A DNA stretch of 64,000 nt from an uncultured Prevotella sp. (GTDB taxonomy: Bacteria; Bacteroidota; Bacteroidia; Bacteroidales; Bacteroidaceae), in assembly GCA_900770025.1 (NCBI GenBank), contig CAAGIW010000012.1, positions 1 through 64,000 on the forward strand, written 5' to 3'. This document shows positions 37,077 through 43,691 of the stretch, in pieces (the stretch's first letter is position 1; each line of letters begins with the position of its first letter). Both the position numbers and the translations under genes were made by a program. The notes under the pieces are model-generated. The model ran no database searches. It was not told where the DNA came from and saw nothing but the letters and a program-made list of their open reading frames with translations.

Positions 37077-37883
37077 ATGGACAAAGTGATAAAACTAATC
37101 AGCAAAGAAGAACTGATACAAGACTTCATACGAATAGAATCAATGGGTTGGATTAAGGTTCCGAAAAAACGCAGAAGGAATGACGGTTCTGTTGGAAATC
37201 TGCTTGAAGACTTATTAGGAATCCCCGAGAACAATCTTCCTATTCCCAATGCAGCAGAATGGGAACTTAAAGCTCAAAGAGCAAATACTTCTTCTTTAGT
37301 CACATTATGTCACATGGAACCATCGCCAAGGATTGCAAAATTGGTACCGGATTATTTACTGCCGAACTACGGGTGGCCACACGCTGAAGCCGGAAAGAAA
37401 TATCCGAAAGACGAAATGTCTTTTCGTGCAACACTAAATGTTGCGAGTTTTACCGATAGAGGTTTCTCTGTCAACGTAAATCGCACCAAAGAGCGGATAG
37501 AGATCATCTTTGACAGCAACCGATGCAATATAAAGAAGCACCATGAGTGGATAACTGGAGTTGAAAAGAAAGTTGGTTTAGGTGCATTGTCCACTTTACC
37601 TTATTGGGGATTTAACGATCTCTATACAAAGGTAGGCACCAAACTTATCAATTGTTTCTTTGTACAGGCTGATTCCAAGCGCGAGGGCGGTGAACTGTAT
37701 TACCATTACAACAATGTATTGATGCTGAAGGAAGTCAGCAAAAGCAAATTTATCGAAGCGATAGAAAAAGGTATTGTTTACATTGACTTTGATGCGCGTA
37801 CAGGCCATAACCATGGAACAAAATTTAGAATTAAGAATAAAGACATCCCTATGCTCTATGCTGAAGCGATAAGGGTAGTATAA
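37077..37883 (+). CDS. Type II restriction endonuclease, MvaI/BcnI-like
   Basis: Predicted to cut unmodified DNA at a short site, probably of the CCNGG kind recognised by MvaI (CCWGG) and BcnI (CCSGG). The family core is visible: NDGSVGNLLEDLLGIPENN (35-53) followed by the nuclease motif EWELKAQR (61-68), where E63 and K65 would form the E-x-K of the PD-(D/E)xK site. The C-terminal KEVSKSKFIEAIEKGIVYIDFDARTGHNHGTKFRIK is also of the family type. At 268 residues it is slightly longer than those enzymes. It follows its methyltransferase by two bases. The exact site is not known. Confidence 0.82.
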   Translation: MDKVIKLISKEELIQDFIRIESMGWIKVPKKRRRNDGSVGNLLEDLLGIPENNLPIPNAAEWELKAQRANTSSLVTLCHMEPSPRIAKLVPDYLLPNYGWPHAEAGKKYPKDEMSFRATLNVASFTDRGFSVNVNRTKERIEIIFDSNRCNIKKHHEWITGVEKKVGLGALSTLPYWGFNDLYTKVGTKLINCFFVQADSKREGGELYYHYNNVLMLKEVSKSKFIEAIEKGIVYIDFDARTGHNHGTKFRIKNKDIPMLYAEAIRVV

Positions 37884-38197
37884 CAGCAAGTACTCCACTC
37901 CTCCGCTCTATCCATCCCCCATAACATGATTGAGGCATAGCCACCCTCTTCGGGCGAAACGCTGTGCATGTCCGAGGCACTTGCACGCAGACAATCAGAC
38001 TGCATTGCCCGCTTTTGTTTACACACAGGTATGACATGGAAACGAGGCCTGCTCCTTTCATAACGAGTAGCACCGATTCCAAAATATAAAAACCAACTAA
38101 ACGCCACTGATAAGATTAGCGTTTAAAACGTATGTAAAAGACTGTTTATCAGGAAGTTTTTACACAAACGAGCGACTACTGTTGCACACCGTTTTGC

Positions 38198-38234
38198 AAA
38201 ACGCACCATTTTGCATTGCAAAACGCACCATTTT
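38198..38234. repeat. 22-bp palindromic tandem array, copy 3 (two units)
   Basis: Two AAAACGCACCATTTT units start at 38198 and 38220, again 22 bases apart, preceded by GTTTTGC as in the other copies. This is the shortest array and its sequence matches the first unit of copy 1. Confidence 0.85.
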
Positions 38235-38376
38235 GGAATCTGACAAAAAACGTCTTGGGATTCAATGAGCTTTCAATATAGTTTCTGAAAGCACGTTTCT
38301 CTCTCATAACCAGACACTTATACCAAACAGTTTCTATGAATTTCTGTCGAAACAACCAAGCTTTTCAACCCCCCAT

Positions 38377-38513
38377 TTGGGAACTTGGCGCATTTTCATT
38401 TGGGAATTTGGCGCATTTTCATTTGGGAACTTGGCGGAAATCTGTTTGGGAATTTGGCGCATTTTCATTTGGGAATTTGGCGGAAGTTTGTTCGGGAGTT
38501 TGGCAGAGCATCC
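38377..38513. repeat. 23-bp tandem repeat array (six units)
   Basis: Units begin TTGGGAAYTTGGCG at 38377, 38400, 38423, 38446 and 38469, with a degenerate sixth (TCGGGAGTTTGGCAG) at 38492. The spacing is exactly 23. Most units continue with CATTTTCAT; others have GAAATCTGT or GAAGTTTGT. The period is not a multiple of three, so it is not coding. It is unrelated in sequence to the 22-bp family. It ends about 50 bases before the promoter of the phosphatase gene. Confidence 0.9.
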
Positions 38514-38565
38514 CACATATTTTAAATATATTCAGTGCGCAATGCCCTTTTTAAAGAAAAACTTG

Positions 38566-38573
38566 TAACTTTG
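38566..38573 (+). promoter_or_regulatory. -7 box of the phosphatase-regulator operon
   Basis: TAACTTTG matches TAnnTTTG, 28 bases before the ATG at 38602. The 21 bases around it are identical to those of the methyltransferase promoter. Confidence 0.6.
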
Positions 38574-38601
38574 TAAAGGGCAATCAGCACCCTGAAACAG
38601 T

Positions 38602-40866
38602 ATGAGGCTCAAACCGAAAATCATCCCCCTGTCCACACGCATCGGACTGCTCATCGCGGCAGCCACAGGCATCACCTTTGTGGCCGTGGCCATCTGCGTG
38701 ATGACTTTGGCAGCCAACAATGTGCGCAAGGAAACAGAGCAGTTGGCCGAGGCCAACATGCTGATGGTGGAAAGGCAATTTACCGAACAACTGAGAGACA
38801 TTGAGGAGGAGATGCGCATCAAGGCTTGGGCCATAGAACACTACGCCAAAGACAAGGAAGCCATCTATGAGGTGATTGAATCGGCCATCAAAGACAAGCC
38901 AGCAATGGTGGCCTGCTATGTGGTAGAATGCCCCGACACCAACGCCAACGCCACGCAGGCACCCTACATCTACAAGAATCCGCAAACGGGAGAGACGACA
39001 AGGGAAGACCTGCTGAACATAGAAGACCACAGATATATCAGAGATGTGTTCATAGATGTGCTGAAGGGGGGAAAGATGTGGACCGAACCCTATACGGACA
39101 CAGGACTGGCTGGAGGAGAGATGATGACCTATCACAGCGTGATATGCAACAAAGAGGGGCACCCCTACGCCTTCATTGCCACCGACATGACCATGGAGAG
39201 CATCGAAGACATGCTGCAGGCCATCAACAGTCAGGCCTTCATCGCCTACGAGGACCTCTGTTTCACACACAACAAGGAGGTGGAACGCGAATATGCCCGC
39301 ATAGCCAAGGGGGAGAAATCGCAAGATTTCAGCATCTTCACCCGACCCATAGAGGGCGAAAAGTGGACCTTGGGAATGATGATACCGAAGAGAGAGATGA
39401 GGAGCCGACTGCACGTCATGGCCTGGCAGATGGGCGGTGCCATGGTGGCGGGGGCCCTGCTGTTGGTAGTGTGCATCATCATGGCGGTGAAGCGCACCAT
39501 GAAACCGGTGAAGAAGATGGCGCAGGCGGCCGAGAGATTCTCCTCGGGCGACTTGGACACGCCCATGCCCCAGACCTCGCACAACGATGAACTGGGACTG
39601 CTGAGCAGCACACTGGAACACTCGCGACTGAAACTGAAGCAGTATATCAGGCAGATAACGGAGACCACCGAGGCCAAAGGAAGGATGGAGGCGGAGCTGA
39701 TGGTGGCCAGCCAACTGCAGATGAGTATGCTGAAAAGGAACTTTGCCCTGCCCCACCCCGCGCCTGCCGACCTGTATGCCTCACTGAAACCGGCCAAGGA
39801 GGTGGGCGGCGACTTCTACGACTTTGTGGCAACCCACGGCAAACTGTGGTTCATCGTGGGCGACGTGTCGGGCAAGGGAGTGCCGGCCGCCATGGTGATG
39901 AGCATCGCCATCATGCTGTTCAGGCTGTTGACCGTCAGGGAAGAGTCGCCGGCGGCCATACTGCGGCAAATCAACGATGAGATGGCCGAGAACAACGAAG
40001 CCTGCATGTTCACCACAGCCTTCATCGGTTGCATCAACCTGCATACGGGAAGCATCGTGTGCTCCAATGCCGGTCACAACCCACCGCTGACGGTTCGGCA
40101 CGGCAGAGTGAACCAATTAGACACCGCAGCAGCACTGCCCTTGGGTGCCATGCCCGGCACAGAATATGCCGACACCACCGCTTCTCTGCCGCCACAGACG
40201 GCACTGCTGCTATACACCGACGGACTGAACGAGGCGGAAAACAAGGAGCAGCAGCAGTTGGGAATGGACAAGGTGAAGGAGACACTGGCCACACTGGGCG
40301 GCACACTGAGCGCCAAGGAAACGGTGAACCACATGTTTGCCGTGGTGGAGGACTTTGTACAGGGGGCCATGCAGTCAGACGATCTCACCGTGATGTGCAT
40401 CAGGAACACGCAGCCAGAGGCACCATCGGCGGCCAAAGACGGCACCTGGACAGCAGAGATGGACAACAAGATGGAGCAGACGGAGCTTCTGCCGGAGTTT
40501 GTACACGGGGTGGCAACGGCTATCGGCATGGACAGTCAGCAGGAGATGATGCAACTGTTGGCGGTGGAAGAGGCATTGGTGAACATCATCGGCCATGCCT
40601 ACGCTCCCCACACTCACGACCGCATACGCATAGAAGCCACCTGGGAGGCAGTCAGCAGCACGCTGACATGGACGCTGACCGACCACGGCCAACCCTTCGA
40701 CCCCACACAGGCCGAGCCGAAAACCGACATCACGGCATCGGTGGAAGACCGCGAGATAGGTGGTCTGGGGCTGTATCTGATACGCCAGTGCATGGACCAC
40801 ATCGCCTACAAGCGCCACGACAGCAGCAACATACTCGTGATGCAGAAGAAAATGCAAACGCCATGA
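38602..40866 (+). CDS. Membrane Cache-HAMP-SpoIIE phosphatase with C-terminal RsbW-like ATPase domain
   Basis: Sensor-type PP2C phosphatase, 754 residues. A first membrane helix (about 12-35) and a second (about 275-297) enclose a Cache-like extracytoplasmic sensor domain (40-270). A HAMP linker follows (MKRTMKPVKKMAQAAERFSSGDLD), then a short coiled coil and the SpoIIE/RsbU phosphatase domain (about 370-595: GGDFYDF near 401, VGDVSGKGVPAAMVMS near 418, NAGHNPP, LYTDGLNEA). The C-terminus (about 625-750) is a GHKL ATPase of the RsbW type: ALVNIIGHAY, DHGQPFDPT, GGLGLYLI. Such proteins set the phosphorylation of STAS antagonists. Its stop overlaps the next gene's start (ATGA). The partner may be the STAS protein of the NRPS operon, which is inferred. 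Confidence 0.92.
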   Translation: MRLKPKIIPLSTRIGLLIAAATGITFVAVAICVMTLAANNVRKETEQLAEANMLMVERQFTEQLRDIEEEMRIKAWAIEHYAKDKEAIYEVIESAIKDKPAMVACYVVECPDTNANATQAPYIYKNPQTGETTREDLLNIEDHRYIRDVFIDVLKGGKMWTEPYTDTGLAGGEMMTYHSVICNKEGHPYAFIATDMTMESIEDMLQAINSQAFIAYEDLCFTHNKEVEREYARIAKGEKSQDFSIFTRPIEGEKWTLGMMIPKREMRSRLHVMAWQMGGAMVAGALLLVVCIIMAVKRTMKPVKKMAQAAERFSSGDLDTPMPQTSHNDELGLLSSTLEHSRLKLKQYIRQITETTEAKGRMEAELMVASQLQMSMLKRNFALPHPAPADLYASLKPAKEVGGDFYDFVATHGKLWFIVGDVSGKGVPAAMVMSIAIMLFRLLTVREESPAAILRQINDEMAENNEACMFTTAFIGCINLHTGSIVCSNAGHNPPLTVRHGRVNQLDTAAALPLGAMPGTEYADTTASLPPQTALLLYTDGLNEAENKEQQQLGMDKVKETLATLGGTLSAKETVNHMFAVVEDFVQGAMQSDDLTVMCIRNTQPEAPSAAKDGTWTAEMDNKMEQTELLPEFVHGVATAIGMDSQQEMMQLLAVEEALVNIIGHAYAPHTHDRIRIEATWEAVSSTLTWTLTDHGQPFDPTQAEPKTDITASVEDREIGGLGLYLIRQCMDHIAYKRHDSSNILVMQKKMQTP

Positions 40867-43127
40867 GAACGAAAACAACAGTCCGTCAGAGTGCGAACAG
40901 AACAGAAATGGCGTGGATATGCTTCCTGATGATCATGTTCACCGCCTGCATCTTGCCTGCCATTGCAACCGAAAAGGCCATCACGTTGCATCCGTTTGTT
41001 TTGGGAAAACACATGCCCACCGCCCAGGTGCGCCAAGTGTATGAAGACCACGAAGGCATCAAGTGGATGCCCACATTCAGGGGTTTGGTGAGGTATTCCG
41101 ACCAAACCCTGCGCACCTACCGTTCCAATCTTTATTCTCCGGAACTGCTTCCCTGCAACAATGTTATCTGTGTGTGCGAGGACAGGAGGCAGAGACTGTG
41201 GATAGGAACGGAACGAGGACTGTGCCGATTGGACAAGAACACGGGGCGGGTGGTGCAGATGCTGCGCGGCAAAGGCACATGGCCGAGGGTGAACGAACTG
41301 TTGGCAGCAAGCAACGGAACCGTTTATGCCGGTATGATACGCGGACTGCAACGCTACGACGAGAGCAGCAATCAGATGGTGAAGGTGGGACTGGAAGGAA
41401 CAAACATACAGTCGATGGCGGAAATGCCCAACGGAGATATACTCATCGGCACGTGGGGGAAGGGTCTGTTCAGCTACTCCACAAACAAAGGAATCAGTGC
41501 CGTGCCCCTGACGGGCGACATAGTCAGCAAAACCATACTGGCCCTGCACATAAGCCACGACGGCACAATATGGGCAGGAACCCTGAACGAGGGACTGTGC
41601 CAACTGAGGAAAGGGAAGAACGGTGTGTGGCAGATTGCCACCCAATATGCAGGCAGCAACATACCATCGGACTGCGTATATAGCATTGCCGAAAGCAACG
41701 GCACACTGCTTGCAGGCACCCGCAAGGGACTGTTTGTAGAGCAAGGGGCCTGTATGCTCGGGGGCGAAGAGGTGCTGGGAGTATGTGTAGATGGTTCAGG
41801 CCACATCTGGGCAGCCACCAAGGGCAGCGGAGTATATACCACCTCTGAGGAAGAGTGCGAACAGAGCGGAAAGGAAAAGACGGCCACACAGGTGCTCACA
41901 GACAGGCAGAACGGCAGATGGCGGGCACTCAACTATGGTGTGGAATACACCTCGGCGGCAGCAACACAGTCTGTAACCCTGCTGCCTGCGCTGCGCCCCT
42001 ACCGTCTTTCGCTGACCAGCAACGGGAGAGTGCTCATACCCATGCACGACGACGGACTGTATGTGGCATATCAAGGAAGGATAGAGCAACACCTGTGTCG
42101 CCGCAACAGCGGCTCGTTCATGCCCCACGACCTGGTGCACCATGCCTTGGAAGACTCGAAAGGCAACCTGTGGGTGGCCACCCGACAAGGCATCGGCGTG
42201 CGCCATGCAGACGGACAGGGCTGCGTGCTGCACAGACAACCGGGCGCACCTGACTTTCTGAGCGAAGAAATCTATTTCCTGTCGGAAGACAAGCAAGGCA
42301 CGATATGGGCAGCCACCAACGACGGAATGATTAGATGCGACAGCACCTTCCGCCGCTATTCGCTTGAAGACGGCAACTTTCCCATTGGCCATCCCCTCGT
42401 GTTCTGTCAAGACAAGGCTGGGCGCCGATGGGTGGGCACCGACGGTATGGGACTTTGTTTGTACGACAGCATCAGAGACTGTTTCCTGTCTGTACACGAA
42501 CAACTGCAGTTGCCGGGCGACGTGGTCACGGAAGTGGAGGCTGGAGAAGACGGGTCGCTGACCATCACCGCAGGCACGGAGACCATCCGACTGACCCATC
42601 AGGAGCTTGAAAGTATGCACCGCCAGAAGCAGGAAGACCAGAGCCGAAGGTTTCTGTGGGTGCTGCTTGCCGCCGTGGGCATAGGTGCCGGCATCGCCAT
42701 ACGCCGATACAGACAGAGGAAAGGCAGAGACAGGCAGACGGAAACGCCCGCAGCCTCGCCCCAAACACCTAAACTGCAGACCGTGCCCGACCAGCGACAG
42801 CAGTTTATCGACAAGGCAACGGCCGTGGTGACAGCCCACTTGGCCGACTGCAACTTCGACGTGCCACAACTTGCCGAAGAGCTGTCAACAAGTCGCAGCA
42901 CGCTGCATCGCTACATGAAAGAGCTGACAGGGAAGACCACTACCACCTTTATCCGTGACCTACGTATGCAGGAAGCTGGCAGAATACTGGCTGCTGACAG
43001 GAACATACGCATCAGCGAACTGGCATATCGTGTGGGATTCAACGACCCAAAATATTTCTCCCGCTGCTTCAAAGACACCTTCGGAGTGTTGCCAAGCGAA
43101 TATACCGGAGAGGCAACTATTCACTAA
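40863..43127 (+). CDS. Beta-propeller membrane regulator with AraC-type HTH and no kinase
   Basis: Start at 40863 uses the ATGA overlap with the phosphatase gene; longer frames upstream are only shadows. The 754-residue protein has an N-terminal hydrophobic segment (about 15-37, signal or anchor), many Reg_prop-type propeller repeats in about 40-580 (RLWIGTERGLCRL, GTIWAGTLNEGLCQL, GNLWVATRQGIGV, RRWVGTDGMGLCLY), one transmembrane helix near 595-615 and an AraC/HTH_18 DNA-binding domain in the last 105 residues (ELAYRVGFNDPKYFSRCFKDTFGVLPSEY). It looks like a hybrid two-component system stripped of its Y_Y_Y, kinase and receiver parts, so sensing must pass straight through the membrane or through the phosphatase partner. 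Its targets may include the GH115-GH2 operon downstream. Confidence 0.9.
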   Translation: MRTKTTVRQSANRTEMAWICFLMIMFTACILPAIATEKAITLHPFVLGKHMPTAQVRQVYEDHEGIKWMPTFRGLVRYSDQTLRTYRSNLYSPELLPCNNVICVCEDRRQRLWIGTERGLCRLDKNTGRVVQMLRGKGTWPRVNELLAASNGTVYAGMIRGLQRYDESSNQMVKVGLEGTNIQSMAEMPNGDILIGTWGKGLFSYSTNKGISAVPLTGDIVSKTILALHISHDGTIWAGTLNEGLCQLRKGKNGVWQIATQYAGSNIPSDCVYSIAESNGTLLAGTRKGLFVEQGACMLGGEEVLGVCVDGSGHIWAATKGSGVYTTSEEECEQSGKEKTATQVLTDRQNGRWRALNYGVEYTSAAATQSVTLLPALRPYRLSLTSNGRVLIPMHDDGLYVAYQGRIEQHLCRRNSGSFMPHDLVHHALEDSKGNLWVATRQGIGVRHADGQGCVLHRQPGAPDFLSEEIYFLSEDKQGTIWAATNDGMIRCDSTFRRYSLEDGNFPIGHPLVFCQDKAGRRWVGTDGMGLCLYDSIRDCFLSVHEQLQLPGDVVTEVEAGEDGSLTITAGTETIRLTHQELESMHRQKQEDQSRRFLWVLLAAVGIGAGIAIRRYRQRKGRDRQTETPAASPQTPKLQTVPDQRQQFIDKATAVVTAHLADCNFDVPQLAEELSTSRSTLHRYMKELTGKTTTTFIRDLRMQEAGRILAADRNIRISELAYRVGFNDPKYFSRCFKDTFGVLPSEYTGEATIH

Positions 43128-43158
43128 GTTTTATGCAGGCGTTTGGGTACCGTTTTGC

Positions 43159-43239
43159 AAAACTGGCAGTTTTAGAACGCAAAACTGGCACTTTTGGAAC
43201 GCAAAACTGGCAGTTTTAGAACGCAAAACCGGCAGTTTT
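43159..43239. repeat. 22-bp palindromic tandem array, copy 4 (four units)
   Basis: Units start at 43159, 43181, 43203 and 43225, exactly 22 apart. The first and third are the palindrome AAAACTGGCAGTTTT; the second ends GGCACTTTT and the fourth begins AAAACCGGC. It directly follows the regulator gene. Confidence 0.9.
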
Positions 43240-43657
43240 AGAAAACGCCCCAAATGGTCTTGGAATCTAATGCGCCTTTGGCATCTTTTCAGAACGCCCA
43301 TTATCCTCTCATCATCAGCCACTTATCCTGCAACAGAATCGTGCTTTCATTCTTCCTTCTCCTTCCCTTGGGGAGGTCGGGTGGGGCTTTTAATTCTTTA
43401 ATTTTTTAATTCTTTAATTCCCGTCCTCCCCTTGAGGAGGAGAGGGAGGGGGCTATAACCGTTCTCTAACCCTGAGCCTTCTGCACGGGATAATGAAGAA
43501 AACAGGAGGCTGTTCTTCTATAAAAAAAGCATTCGCTGCTTAGCTATCTGGGGAGAATCATGTTGCAAAAGAGTTGAAAAATGTTTCAAAAGCCAGATTG
43601 AAACATGAATATCCCCCATTCTGCACAATCCTCATCCCACATTACAGCAATACTTTT

Positions 43658-43665
43658 TATCTTTG
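43658..43665 (+). promoter_or_regulatory. -7 box of the GH115-GH2 operon
   Basis: TATCTTTG matches TAnnTTTG and is followed by C, 26 bases before the ATG at 43692. This supports the shorter start of the GH115 gene, because the longer frame starts upstream of the promoter. Confidence 0.65.
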
Positions 43666-43691
43666 CAAACAGAAATATAAACGATAGAAAC

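Larger units (their letters stand above)
37884..38601. other. Intergenic region with two kinds of tandem repeat
   Basis: No convincing gene is seen in these 718 bases. It contains a two-unit 22-bp array (38198-38234), a separate six-unit 23-bp array (38377-38513) and the promoter of the phosphatase gene (38566-38573). The short frame through the 23-bp array arises from the repeat and has no support. Confidence 0.6.
43128..43691. other. Intergenic region with composite repeat element, copy 4
   Basis: No gene is supported. From 43129 to about 43510 the sequence parallels 50057-50400: a leader, a 22-bp array, AAAACGCCCCAAAT, a TTATCCTCTCATCATCA block, a CCTTGGGGAGG palindrome, and a tail reading GGGATAATGAAGAAAACAG. 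The end of the gap has the GH115 promoter box. Confidence 0.7.

Noticed and set aside
37849..38107. Two short minus-strand frames behind the restriction enzyme gene
   Set aside because: They overlap each other in different frames, have no recognisable motif and no promoter.
38336..38554. Small protein from the 23-bp repeat region
   Set aside because: The frame exists because the repeat lacks stop codons; the period is not a multiple of three, so no protein repeat is kept, and a promoter lies inside its 3' end.
40029..40862. N-terminal extension of the propeller regulator into the phosphatase gene
   Set aside because: The extension is read out of frame through the phosphatase coding region and is arginine/histidine-rich shadow sequence. 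The ATGA overlap at 40863 gives a natural start with a membrane segment.
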